NCBI GenBank assembly: GCA_036365455.1 | Contig: JAWQUS010000008.1 | Location: forward strand, 17,963,501-18,027,500 | Length of the DNA stretch: 64,000 nucleotides | Direction of reading: 5' to 3' | DNA from: Macrosoma leucophasiata | Taxonomy: Eukaryota; Arthropoda; Insecta; Lepidoptera; Hedylidae | Part shown: positions 1 to 10,704 of the stretch, one piece after another | Position numbering within the stretch: position 1 is the first letter of the stretch | Layout of the letters: every line of letters starts with the position of its first letter | Translations under genes and position numbers: made by a program | The notes under the pieces: generated by a model | Told to the model about the DNA's origin: nothing | Seen by the model: only the letters and a program-made list of their open reading frames with translations | Database searches by the model: none

Positions 1-345
1 TCCAATGCAGATCTAGGTATCTAAATTAGAGTAGGTAGGTGCTTAGGCATCTACTCTACAGTGAATGGAAAAAAGACGAAATACGCTTTTTTTGTGACCA
101 AAATAGCGTTGCAGGATTGCTTACATACCTACATCATTTTATTTCACACTTGCTTCGATTTTGTAAGTAATTATTATTTACAAGATCTTGATTTGTACCA
201 GCACTTTTGTCCACCTAGGAACTCCACTAGACTATTACTAAGTAGGTATACTGACAATGTAATCACATTCGTTCCTAGGGGATAACACTCAGAGCATAGC
301 AAGAGGGAACCATCGGCAAACCAATTACCTATTTCAGATTTTTTT

Positions 346-630
346 GTTATGGAAGTGGCAAACAAGCATGCAGTTCACATTGATGTTAAGTGATGACTGC
401 AGCCTATAGACACCCACACACCAAGGTCAAAATGCAGATGCGTTACCACTCCTGAGGCCTAAGGTGTGTTGCCTCTGTGCCGGAAATTATAGGGCGGTAC
501 ATTCCCACCTGTCCGGAACACGATAGTGCTGAACGTTGCCATTTAGCGGCAAGTATAGGTATATTAGGTAATGCGGTGGTGCCCACGCCCGCGAGCTCCG
601 TCACTGGAGCTCTACCAACAGCTCTACCAT
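346..630 (-). repeat. SINE-like family A, copy 1
   Basis: First of about fifteen copies of a roughly 280-bp dispersed repeat. On the + strand it begins after a T-run with GGAAGTGGCAAACAAGCATG and ends near CGTCACTGGAGCTCTACC. Read on the minus strand it starts GGTAGAGCTCCAGTGACGG and ends TTCCATTACAT followed by an A-run, the layout of a short retroposon. The start resembles a tRNA A box, but I see no convincing B box. It could therefore be a tRNA-derived SINE or the 3' end of a longer LINE. No coding capacity is seen. Confidence 0.6.
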
Positions 631-1119
631 CATCTTTTAATATATAAAATGGTTGGTCATTACCACACTGTAGAACAAATATACATACCGATCTAGTTAC
701 TATTAATTGTACTTACCTATAATTATGAATAAATACCTACTAAATCAATGTTATACCTACATACTCAATTGAAAGTAATTCGGTACGTCCCAAATTGTAT
801 TTTCCAAGATAAATGTTATGTACCTACCTAAAAGATAATTGGCGTGCCTACCTACAACCGTCTGCCAACTATTCGCGCCGCTACCGATGCGGCGCCATGT
901 TTTGCAATCGACCAATGGCGGTGATGCTGATATTGAATATAGTAGGTATCTTAAATACCTACCACTGTATTCATATTAATAAAAAATTGCAAAAACTATA
1001 AAATTATTTCGGTTTTCACGAACTGCACTCAAATAAAAATATTTTTAAGATAGTTTTTCTAGCGTGTCAACAAGTTTTTTTTTTAAAGTAAGTAGGTATT
1101 TTGTTCGCAAAGGTCTCAC
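631..1119. other. Intergenic, nothing recognised
   Basis: AT-rich spacer. A short GC-richer patch near 865-915 encodes no frame I recognise. No promoter, RNA gene or repeat boundary could be supported. Confidence 0.5.
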
Positions 1120-1440
1120 AAAAAATTGCCTTACGAAGAGCGGTTAAGAAAATTCAGGCTTAATACCTTGACAGATAGCATGCTACTGGATCTGATCCAC
1201 TTACATAAATTATTAAATGGAACCATAGACAACACCGAATTCAAAACTAAGTCAAATATCTTTCAAAGTGCCATCACGCACGCCTACCGCGGTACCCCAT
1301 CCCACTGCTCAAGCATAAACTCTACAAAACAAATCTTGGACATAATACCCTAATACCAAGGACTTGTAGGCAGTACAAGGAATTGTGCAACAAAGATAAG
1401 TCTATTGACTTATTTTGTCACAGCTTGTTAACATTTAAAT
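1120..1440 (+). pseudogene. LINE reverse-transcriptase C-terminal relic
   Basis: An open stretch (1126-1353) reads PYEERLRKFRLNTLTDSMLL and continues with DLIHLHKLLNGTID. This pattern, a basic YxERL start followed by D-L-hydrophobic-x-LHKLLNG, is typical of the region after the reverse transcriptase in non-LTR elements of the CR1/Jockey type. The frame stops at 1353, and no catalytic motif is present on either side, so this is a 5'-truncated fossil. The similarity is judged by eye and the clade is not fixed. Confidence 0.4.
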
Positions 1441-2440
1441 ACAAATAAAAAATACCATGAATGTCCCATAACTATGTACCTACATACACATATATACTAA
1501 CTTTTGCTCTAACCGTTGACAGTCAGTAATTGTAACCCGCATCCTAAATAATATTAGTTACAACTTTTTCCAGCCACAAATACATTGTTATCGTTTTTCT
1601 TTCTTTAAGTTTCATGCATGTTGTGATTACCTATAAGTGAGATTATTTGTATTTATAAACTTTAAAAATGCCTTAGTAGTGTATTAGCATTATAATCTTG
1701 TTGGTAATTCATACCAAAAAAAAGGTACCTACAATCAAAATTTCTTTAACACTAAACTAACTAAATATTTACCGAGTTTCTTTTATAAAGTTCTATTATT
1801 TTGCAATGAAGGTAGGTATACATTAGGTACAATGTATTGTAATTTTTTTGAAAATATCTATAGGGAATCAACAGACAGAATGTTGGCAACACTGTTTGAA
1901 ATCCCCGATGGAACCATCTATCTAAGTAGTTCCTTCCGTACCTACTAGCGTCAGTGTCTATATCAGGTTTTTCAAAATTCGTAAATAAATTTTACAACGA
2001 AAGGGTATCTTCCTCCTTATGCGGTTATTTTTTGCTACCTATATATATGTTTCAAATTAACTATATCGATTTGGTCTGAAATAGGGTTGCCAATCACACG
2101 GTTAGAAACAATAATATTCTCTTTTCGTTCATCAATAGCTACCTGCTGATTACTGTCTGTTCGCGAGAAATTGAAAAACGAATGTACGGATTTTCATGTC
2201 GCTTTCACAATTAGATTTTTAGAAGGTTTGTGTATATAATTTGTCAAGGATTTGTGTATTTTTTATTGAATGAAATGTATATAATATACGATCGATAAAT
2301 GTCGAAAAATCAATCCGCTTGGTGGTTTTCTTTGAAGACGCTGCCTTATCCTTTTAAAATATAATAAAACACATGGTGAGATTTTCCTCTTATAGAGATC
2401 TTCAAAAGTCTTTTTCATGTAGCTATCTATATATATTTTT
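1441..2440. other. Intergenic, AT-rich
   Basis: No gene or RNA recognised. A single TAGGGTTGCC at about 2085 resembles the end of a hAT-type element, but no matching second end was found nearby. Confidence 0.5.
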
Positions 2441-2752
2441 GTATGTAATGAAGGTGGCAAATAAGCGTGCAGTTCACATTGATGTTAAGTGATGACTGCA
2501 GCCTATAGACAAAAAGACCAGACGTCAAAATGCAGATTGCCACCCCTAAGACCTTAGTTGTTATGTCTCTGTGATAAGTTATTACGGGACCATACTTTAT
2601 CAATTATCATCTGACTGGAACACGATAGTGCTGAATAGTATCATTTTTCAGATAGACGATCGACTAGAGATCACGTCACATAGATTAGGTAATACGGTGG
2701 TACCTAGTGTGCCTACACCCTTGACCTCCTACATCGGAACTCTACCACCAGT
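2441..2752 (-). repeat. SINE-like family A, copy 2
   Basis: Full-length but diverged copy. The + strand runs from GTAATGAAGGTGGCAAATAA to ACTCTACCACCAGT. It shares the block CAGTTCACATTGATGTTAAG with the other copies. It lies about 80 bp left of the composite hAT element. Confidence 0.6.
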
Positions 2753-2981
2753 ATTAATATTTTAAAGATAGTTTACTACAACGGTTACATCTTCTAAAAC
2801 GTCCGATCCGGTAATTGAAAATCTCAGTAGTACGTAATAGGGTTGTTGAGGAAGTGATTATGAGGAAGAGGAGGAGGAAGAGGAATTGTGATGCGCCAAT
2901 TTAGAGGATGCGGATGAGGAAGAGGATATTTTTATGAGGAAGAGGATGAGGAAGAGGAAGAGGAAGAGGAAGCAGATGACA

Positions 2982-3300
2982 TAATAATAATAGCAACTCT
3001 TGAAACGTCCCACAGCTGGGCACTGGGCACGAGTCTCTTCCCTTCTTGAGGGGAGGTCTGGAGATTACTCCACCACGCTGCTCCAATGCGGGTTGGTGGA
3101 GTTATTTGCAAGGGTTAGTGGCCAACCCGCTGTCGGATGTTTTCAAACCGCCCATAAAGCCTCCGACAAGGCTTAACGACTGCTATCTGTCGATAGCAAC
3201 CGGTACCGAAAATGCGCATTTTAATTTGCCACTAGTGGTCACCCGTCACACACCCGATCGCTTGCGTTCTACACCAGCCGGGAGGCCTTGCGCGCTACAG
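2982..3300 (-). repeat. SINE-like family B, copy 1 (inside the hAT element)
   Basis: On the minus strand this repeat ends GTGGGACGTT and a short ATT/TTA microsatellite, as in the other copies. Its internal marks are the block TCCACCACGCTGCTCCAATG, the phrase GCTGTCGGATGTTTTCA and the palindromic ATCGATAG core. The terminal trinucleotide tail suggests the 3' end of an RTE- or CR1-like LINE, or a SINE that borrows such a tail. Small open frames across it are incidental. Confidence 0.6.
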
Positions 3301-3409
3301 AAAGATGAGAAGAGGATGATACGAAGATATAAATACTAGCGGACCCAACCTAAAATCCGCTGTCCTGTCTCTATCTACTTAACTAAGTATATATATATAT
3401 ATATACAAA

Positions 3410-3474
3410 AAAAATAATTAAAAGAGCTTTTTGTAGTGGTCCGTCCGCTACAAAATGCTCTTTTAATTATTTTT
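3410..3474. repeat. Imperfect hairpin, arms about 31 bp
   Basis: Arms 3410-3440 and 3444-3474. The outer 18 bases (AAAAATAATTAAAAGAGC and its complement) pair perfectly, and the inner part pairs with a few mismatches around TTTGTAGYGG. It follows a (TA)n run. It may be a tiny fold-back element or the junction of the neighbouring LINE. Confidence 0.6.
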
Positions 3475-3532
3475 ACTATGAATCTAAAATCAAAAAAATT
3501 CTCAAAACACATACGATAAAGAATCATCAAAA

Positions 3533-4805
3533 TTGGTCCAGCAGTTAAGGACGAGTTCAGAGACATATCTACACAACGACATTGCTAAGGCCTTTGACCG
3601 GGTCTGGCACAGGGCACTTCTCGCGAAACTTCCATCCTACGGTCTTCCCGAGAGGCTATGCAACTGGACAGCCAGCTTTCTGTCTGAGTGTTATATACAA
3701 GTCTTAGTTGACTGTCAGCGCTCAGACAGACTACCTATCAACGCTGGTGTGCCGCAAGGCTCTGTGCTATCTCCCACGCTTTTTCTTCTGCACATCAATG
3801 AAATGTTGGAGCAAAACTCCAATTTTCATTGCTAGACCGATGATAGTACGGGATATGCACACTACACAATGCCTCTCGGACACTTATCGAGGAAAGAAGG
3901 ACTAGACTTGTGTCTGAAATCGAGCACTCTCTGGAGCGGGTCTCGGATTGGGGTCGACTTAATTTAATGCAGTTCAACCCCTCGAGGACACAAGTCTGCA
4001 CGTTCACCGCTAAAAAAACGCCATGTAGCACCACAGTTCCAGGGCATTCCGATCGCCGTTGGTAAGAGTATCTGTATCCTGGGCGTTGACATATCGAACG
4101 AAGTGCAATTCGGGAGTCACATTGAGTGTAAGACCAAGTTGGCATCCAAAAAGCTAGGGGTGCTTAACAAAGCCAGGCAGTATTCACTTTCACTTCGGGG
4201 CAGCTACTACTACTCATACTCATTTGTGGGCGGGAGCCTCCAAATACTAGCTTGGTCCACTTGACTCCCTACAAAAACGCGCCGTTCGTATTGTTAACGA
4301 TTCAGGACTTACTGACAGGCTCGAACATCTGAGCCTACGCAGAGACATTGGGAGTATGTACGTGTTGTACCGTTTCTACAATGGTGAGTGCTCTGCTGAA
4401 CTGTTTGACATGGTGCTACCATCTATTTTCCTACACCGTACTACCCGCCGAAGAGAGAAGTTCCACCCACACCGACTGGACACCTGGCAGTGCTCAACGG
4501 TGCGGTTTTCACGTTCGTTCTTGCCCAGAACGTGTAGAACCTCTTAATGTAGCACCTAGGGAACACCTTGGAGGGAAGTTCGTTCCACAATTGGAACGAA
4601 CTTCCCTCCGAGGTGTTCCCTAGGTGCTACATTAAGAGGTTCTTCAAAAATGGAGTCAAAAGAGTCCTTCAGGGCTGGCAGCGCGTTGGCAACTCCCCTG
4701 GTGTTGCAAATGTTCATAGGCGACGGTGACCACTTTCCATCAAGTGGCCCGTCTGCTTGTCTGTCAACCTACAGACATAAAATAAACACACGCACCAAAA
4801 AAAAG
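3533..4805 (+). pseudogene. Broken CR1/Jockey-type LINE, RT palm to 3' tail
   Basis: Non-LTR retrotransposon reverse-transcriptase remains. The first frame reads DIAKAFDRVWHRALLAKLP, then AGVPQGSVLSPTLFLLHINE, the standard RT blocks for this group. The following catalytic box should be a YADD-like motif but reads stop-T-D-D near 3833, so it is dead. The frame then continues through an LGVDISNEVQFGSHIE-like segment, breaks, and resumes as the C-terminal region (4348-4550, RRREKFHPHRLDTWQC). Its end is duplicated head-to-head (see 4537-4642). The 3' tail includes CGTCTGCTTGTCTGTC and an A-rich end at about 4805. The 5' half, including the endonuclease, is missing. A related 3' end lies at 42275-42665. 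Confidence 0.75.
4537..4642. repeat. 51-bp fold-back palindrome inside the LINE
   Basis: Arms 4537-4587 and 4592-4642 are complementary with one mismatch in 51 and a 4-base spacer. The right arm is ordinary LINE sequence encoding the W-N-E-L-P-S-E-V-F-P-R-C region. The left arm is its inverted copy, placed where the other LINE copy in this window has continuous sequence. Confidence 0.85.
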
Positions 4806-5491
4806 ATGAGTGAATGACACAATTTCATTTAGGAATTGAAATGAAAATAAGAATACAGTCTTTATTTCTTTGTTAATTAGGTATTTAAGTCGAATATTAT
4901 TAATCAAAATAAAAGAATTGAATACTGTTAATCGAAATTTATTTTAAACAGGGAGGTTAATTTTATTAAAAAAAATATTTGGACGCTGTTCTATTCTAAA
5001 GTTTTTTCTATTCTATTCTATTCTATTCTGTTTCCCCAACAACCGGTTTTATAGCTCATCATATACCAATACAGCATTGCTAAAAAGTCGTTTGCTGGAA
5101 CATTTGATGGAAGAGAAGATAGGTATTGTAAAGATACAGTTCTGTAAGGCCCCGAATATTTCGATTTTTTAAGTTGAGTACGCGTATAAACAAAATAATG
5201 TATGTCAATAAAATTAAAACAAACAATCAAGGAACAGCGCCGGTGGCGGGTGGGAATGTCTCGCTCGCCTGTTCGGCCTGGCACCGTGCTGCGGCGTGTG
5301 CGTTGCCATCGATACGCGACGGGCATACGCAACAAAATTCCTCATAAATTCCTCTTAAATTTTGTAGAAGCGGTAGCGGAAGAGGATTTTTTTATTTTAA
5401 TTTTTGAGGATGCGGAAACGGTTGAGGATCCCAAAATATTGCGGAACTTCCTCATTATGAGGAAGAGGAAGAGGAATCCTCAGCAACCCTA

Positions 5492-7430
5492 GTACGTAAT
5501 ATTTAAATGACTCCCACAATGATACCATTTCAGATTATACACCGAACCCGAGCGTACCCGAGGCGAGACGAAAAGTAAATTTGTAATTTCAACATTTACA
5601 ACATTACGGCCTATATGAATATGTTCCTTCTTACAGACGGTGTGAGAAAAGCACTAAAAATTATTATTATTTAATTTAAAAATAGTAAATATAAATTTAA
5701 AGGCCCTGTTATTTAATTTCTGCCAACTCAGTAAATACCTACATCTTACTTTTATAAAAAAGATGATATTTAACCCTAGTATGAATCATAAAAAAATTTC
5801 TCGCTGAAATTCATATTGTATTATGAATTTATCTACAGCATAAATTGTTTATCTAGATACCGTTTGGCGCACACAAAGCTTTTCGATTCCATTAGGACAT
5901 ATTTTCCTGACCAATCACAGAGCTGGAGTCGCGTGACTGCGTGCAGTAATGTCGAAATGAAAGCTATTTTCCCCAGCTTTTGTGAATACCTATGGTCGGA
6001 CTCACTTTTCAAACGTACTTCACTATGAACATATTTTATGCTTTAACCTATTATTCAATTAGGTATTAATTATTAAGTAATTGAATAATAGGTTAAAGTT
6101 ATAATATATGTTTCATAGATTCCTATGATTTCTTTTATGCCCTTCCTTTTTTAACCGACTCCAAAAGGGGAGAAGGACTCAACTAAAAGCGTTAAATTCG
6201 GGTTTGATAATTAAGTAATATTAAAAAGACATACCTACCTACTGCAAATCGTGGCTGATTTACAAGAAACGTTTAAAAATCTCTTTCCAAAAAAGTAAGC
6301 TGGTCCTAGATCTATGTTGTATGAATCTCAAATCTACTGTGAAGTATTAGAGTAGCAGCTGAAAGCTTTCATTGTAATCTAGCTCTAGTGGAAGATCTTG
6401 ATCAACATTATCTTATGTACCTTACTACTCAAAAAACAAGAAAATTCACAGTAATTTAGATCTTATAAATATATCACATTTATTTCGGCGTTTGACAAAG
6501 TAAGTCTAGAACTAAACTAGGCAAATTGCACCGAAATCTTTACATTTTAGAGTGCAAAAGTAACATGATAAATTGATAGAGTTACTCCGCATTTACCTAC
6601 ATTATTAGGTACGTGGATCTGAATTCATCGTCTCTTCAATAAATGTTGATTGATGATTGCAGTTATGGCGGCTTGTTAACAGTGTTCCCATTGACGAAGT
6701 ACTCGAGATACATGTAATACCTATATTATATAGAATCGGCATCGCCATCCCATTCCGTTATGGTATTGTTTGAACAGCACGTCGGCCCGTGCCGTCGCTC
6801 TATTTCCATAATTCAAACCTGCGCCCACGCCGACTCATTCTTCACCACACAACGTTAATGTAGAGTACATCTGTAAATATTCATTTGTCGCTTAACACAA
6901 AGTCGTAAAGTTCAATTTACAAACAAACAGTGTTTGTCAAAGTCAGCCAGTGCGTTGATGTAGGTAATCGCATTATTCGCGACATTCAAGCTATAATTAT
7001 TTGCGTGATAGCTATCTAATGTGAATTTGTGTTTGTGATATGTGAAAGTATGTGCATTATAAGTTACAATGAGCAATATTTTTTAATCACATAATAAGTC
7101 GATTCGATGTTAGGACGACAATTTATCCAAGGAACAGAATCACTTTTATATTCTCGAGATACGCCATGTTTTTCTTTTACTTTCTCGAAGAAATATGTCT
7201 GTGTATATCACTGCAGTGAGATACCTACGTATCTAATCTATTATATTAATACGCGAAGAGAAAACGATGTTCCCGTTTCTTTTTCTTCCTCATACTTAGT
7301 GCGTTTACGAAGTGTTTGGTGTGTTACCCATATTAAGAACATAATTAACTTGTTAGTATGAGAAAAGCATTTTCAAAGGTAGACAAAGAGCAAGGTTAGC
7401 AAGGATGACACGCAAAATCGTGAAGCTTTC
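5492..7430. other. Intergenic, no gene recognised
   Basis: AT-rich. It contains the perfect inverted repeat at 6041-6098 and, near 6120-6190, the TTTAACCGACTCCAAAAGG motif common in lepidopteran repeat debris. A moderately GC-rich stretch at 6760-6960 could be a 5' UTR or promoter, but nothing confirms it. The 84-codon frame at 7107 has no recognisable features. Confidence 0.45.
6041..6098. repeat. Inverted repeat, 21-bp perfect arms
   Basis: Arms 6041-6061 and 6078-6098 (left arm begins CTTTAACCTATTATTC), with a 16-base spacer. No element ends or target duplication are visible. Confidence 0.85.
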
Positions 7431-7439
7431 CACATTTTT

Positions 7440-8070
7440 TACTATTTTATACCCAGGCATTACCCAAACTTAAAGAAAACATCTATAGTCTATGGATGAA
7501 TCACTTTGATACTTGTTGTGTAACTAAAGGAATTTGGTACAAAACTATCCAATCCACACTTTTTCGCTGCCCCTGGTTTGAGTTCAGCAAAATGGATAGA
7601 AGTAATTTAGTTACTGCTTTTAGACTCCGATCTAGTCACATTCCACTACATAAATTCGCTTTTCTCATGAAAAAGGTATCATCGCCAAACTGTTCAGAGT
7701 GTGATGTCATCGAGGACGCATATCATGTTATGGTGGAATGTATCCGGAACGAAGCTCTTAGGGTATCTTTATATAACGATGTAATAGGTAAATCATATAA
7801 TGTTGGTAATTGCATATTGTCTCAACCTGAATCAGCTGCTGCTAAAGTTTTATATAAATTAGCTAAGTTTGTTTTAAGATCTCGGTGTTTCTAAATATAT
7901 ACATTATTTAAGTATAATGTATATATTTAGAAATAATATATAAATATATAAGACAGTACGTAAGATATGTTTATGTTAAATTAGTCATATTGTAAACATA
8001 CGAGGACGACATGGTCGCTTTTTTTTGTGTACCAAGTTCTTTAACCAAAAATAAAGAGAGAAAAAAAGGT
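7440..8070 (+). pseudogene. LINE C-terminal domain with zinc knuckle (I/R1/Jockey group)
   Basis: A frame open from about 7450 to the stop at 7894 covers the region that follows RNase H or RT in many insect LINEs. It has a Y/W-rich lead, then CPWFEFSKMDRSNLVTAFRL, then an R-S-S-H-I-P-L-H-K segment. It ends in a Cys/His cluster, SPNCSECDVIEDAYHVMVEC, which matches the C-terminal C-x2-C...H...C finger seen after the polymerase. After the stop an AT-rich 3' UTR runs to an AATAAA-like and A-rich end near 8050-8067. RT, endonuclease and ORF1 are absent, so it is 5'-truncated. Apart from truncation this part is undamaged, suggesting a fairly recent insertion. Confidence 0.65.
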
Positions 8071-8084
8071 AGAGTTCAGTTAAA

Positions 8085-8195
8085 GGTAGAGGGCGTATGC
8101 AAAACGGTATTACCTAATCTATCTGACGCCAAATGGTAGTGTTAACAGTGTATTATAGTGTTCTGCTTATGGGGCCTCGTATATAGTCTCGTAAT
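8085..8195 (+). repeat. SINE-like family A fragment
   Basis: Partial copy recognised by GACGCCAAATGGTAGTGTTA and the following AGTGTTCTG block, ending before the tail portion. It is followed at 8228 by a family B copy. Confidence 0.45.
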
Positions 8196-8227
8196 ATTTA
8201 ACTACATATTATGAAGATTACTTGTGT

Positions 8228-8540
8228 AGATCGGAAGCGATCTACTCGGTGACCACTGGTGGCAAATTTAAATGCGCGTTTCCGTGCTTCGGAGAGCACG
8301 TTAAGCCGTCGCGTCGGTCCCGGTTGCTATCGATAGATAGCAGTCGTTAAACCTTGTCAGAGGCCTTATGGGCGGTTTGAAAACATCCGACAACGGGTTG
8401 TCCACAAACCCTTATCTCCACCAATCCGCATTGGACCAGCGTGGTGGAGTAAGCTCCAGGCCTCCTCCCAAGAAGTGGAGAGTCTCGTGTCCAGAAGTGG
8501 GACGTATCAAGGGTTGCCATTATTATATTATAACTATTAC
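8228..8540 (+). repeat. SINE-like family B, copy 2
   Basis: Nearly full copy in the tail-right orientation. It has the ATCGATAGATAGCAGTCG core, then GGCCTTATGGGCGGTTTGAA, then GTGGTGGAGTAAGCTCCAGG, and ends GTGGGACGTATCAAGGGTTG with a short TTA-rich tail. The 65-codon frame across it is incidental. Confidence 0.6.
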
Positions 8541-9635
8541 AAGGACAAAAGTACTGGTCTCATGAGTGACAAGCTTCTGGGTTTTGACCATCGGTTTTTG
8601 TCTAGATGGTTATCTATATGCTGCACTATTCGCGTACAATCCATGTGAAATGCATGGTTGTTTGCCATCGTGATAACATAAAACACAATTACGGTGCACT
8701 AATTGACTACTCCAATCGATATTCTCTCTAACACAACAAATACAAAGTTTTTGCAATTTGGAATAAAATCATAATTATACCGTTTTTCATCAGTCAACCA
8801 TTGCAATGTAATATTTTGTAGTCGTGCGTTTGGAAATTCGTCATAATATTTTTGTTTCTACCACATCAAAATTAGAAAGACCACTTCACCGTTTAAATGC
8901 AACCCTGTAAGAGTATCTATTACTGATTTTATTGTAGGTTTTTTTTACAAATTCACGTTTTTTTATTTACTTACTAGGTACACGACTAACACAAACAAAT
9001 AATATTGTATCAATATAAACACGTACACTACATTATACAAAACATCCGGGTAAGTTAAGTTTAAAAGAAGGCTAAATTCAATGTTATAAGAACATTCTAG
9101 TACAAAGTAAAACATGTCCAAAGCTAAAAGTATTTCATGTTGTTAATCGCAAAGAGAACATTGTTATGTTTTATAACCCTAAAACGTATGACGACAATAA
9201 CTAATAACAATAACATTTTATAGGCGGTGGGCACACATCAGCGCAAGTTGGGAGTCATGTCGTATGGACTGGGCGGCGCTGGGCGGGCGGCGGATCGATC
9301 GCGGAACACCGCCCACCGGCAGCGATGGTGGGGACATGTGATCTGGGGTTACATTTTTAGTGTGAGACACTTTTATAAACGTCCGTGGCTATTTTAACGT
9401 GAATACGTCTTTATATTTAATTTCATAGTGATGGTAATCCATGAACTGATGTGAAAAATTAGGGTGTACCTACAGTTATACAGTTTGGTAGAATGTACAA
9501 GTTATCCGACTTCAACAAGTAACATTGAATTATGCTACTCGAGTATTAATGAATCAAAGATTAAGTTACGTTGAGTGAGGACTTCCCTTTGGAGGTGGAG
9601 GAAGAGCCATCACTTGAAAGTATTTTCTATACTCT
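8541..9635. other. Intergenic with one GC-rich patch
   Basis: Mostly AT-rich. 9225-9345 is conspicuously GC-rich, with GGCGGCGCTGGGCGGGCGG and a downstream complement-like CGCCCACCGG. It could be a promoter fragment or part of an unknown repeat. No open frame supports a gene. Confidence 0.4.
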
Positions 9636-9902
9636 AACTCTCCTACTTGCTGCTAAATGGTAGAGTTTAGCACTATTGTGTTCCGGTCAGGTGGTAATGT
9701 ACGGCCCTGTAATTCCCGGCACAGAGGCATAACACTTTAGGCCTCAGGAGTGGTAACGCATCTGCATTTTGATATTGGTCTTTTTGTGGGTGTCTATAGT
9801 CTGCAGTCATCACTTAACATCAATGTGGACTGCATGCTTGTTTGCCACTTCCATTACATAAAAAAAAAACCTTGTTTGCCACTTCCATTACATAAAAAAA
9901 AA
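9636..9902 (+). repeat. SINE-like family A with duplicated tail
   Basis: Tail-right copy ending TTGCCACTTCCATTACAT plus an A-run. The last 34 bases (9837-9870, CTTGTTTGCC...A-run) are repeated directly at 9871-9902. Confidence 0.65.
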
Positions 9903-10436
9903 CTATGCACTAATCAAATATCCTAGTACAGAAAATACCTTACCTGTAGCGTTATGACACAGGTTAGGACACATCCATATCCCGTTTTTCATTGGGTTTA
10001 TTTGTCTGGTCTAGTTGTGTTCTGGCCTCCAGTGGTTCTATGTCACAGATTTGATCCTATACTAACTTAACAGTATTTTCTTTTCATCAGAATTAATTGT
10101 AGAAGTAGTATTTTATAAACGGCTTATGTAAGTCGATGTATTTGTTTGTAGGTAGGTACTGATGTTAAAAAAATATGGCGTAAGTATGGGTCAACTAGTA
10201 TCACAGTCTAAAGAACGTAGGTATATACCTATATACTATACATATACTTTTACTCTTATAATGTGCTCAAGTCGACGCCAGATGGTTAAGGACCAAAAAT
10301 ATTGGCCGACAAATGGTAGTGTTAGCTGAGGCGATTTAACATTCTGTCTCGAGCTCTCGAGCGAGTCAATGATAGTTACAACCAGTACAAAAGCTCTGGT
10401 TACCGGTACCTATTTATTTCACCTATGACAAATAAT

Positions 10437-10691
10437 CTATCTATATAATATATAAAAATCAATTGCTGTTCGTTAGTCTCGCTAAAACTCGAGAACGGAT
10501 ATACCGATTTGGCTAATTTTTTAATGATTTGTGGAAATTCAGGGAAGGTTTAAAAGGTAAGAAAATATGAAGAAATTGAAGGGAAATAGTAAAAACCACA
10601 ATTTTATTTTCTCATACAAATAGTGCGTATCTATCAAACCTTTGACACAATATTTCATTGAGGCAATACGAAGTTTGCCGGGTCAGCTAGT
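10437..10691 (-). mobile_element. Helitron-like repeat family C, copy 1
   Basis: Complement of the family that begins CTAGCTGACCCGGCAAACTT and ends in TTAGCGAGACTAACGAACAG, CAATTG and a TATATA run. Five copies occur in this window. The CTAGCTG-type boundary and the lack of inverted repeats or target duplication fit the non-autonomous Helitron-derived repeats described in Lepidoptera. No Rep or helicase is encoded. Confidence 0.5.
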
Positions 10692-10704
10692 AAATACTAA
10701 TAAT

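Larger units (their letters stand above)
2838..5491. mobile_element. Composite non-autonomous hAT-type element, 2654 bp
   Basis: The ends are inverted repeats: TAGGGTTGTTGAGGA on the left and the complement of TAGGGTTGCTGAGGA on the right (one mismatch in 15). They are flanked by a perfect 8-bp direct repeat GTACGTAA (2830-2837 and 5492-5499). An 8-bp duplication with TAGGG-type ends is characteristic of the hAT superfamily. Both subterminal regions are rich in GAGGAAGAGG and GCGGAA-like words. No transposase frame with hAT motifs is visible. The interior is occupied by a SINE-like family B copy (2982-3300), a hairpin (3410-3474) and a broken LINE (3533-4805). The original element was probably a short MITE expanded by later insertions. 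Confidence 0.75.

Noticed and set aside
2085..2100. Another hAT element starting TAGGGTTGCC
   Set aside because: No complementary right end with matching 8-bp flank was found downstream.
2860..2990. Acidic-repeat protein encoded by GAGGAAGAGG
   Set aside because: Simple-sequence subterminal repeat of the hAT element, interrupted by stops.
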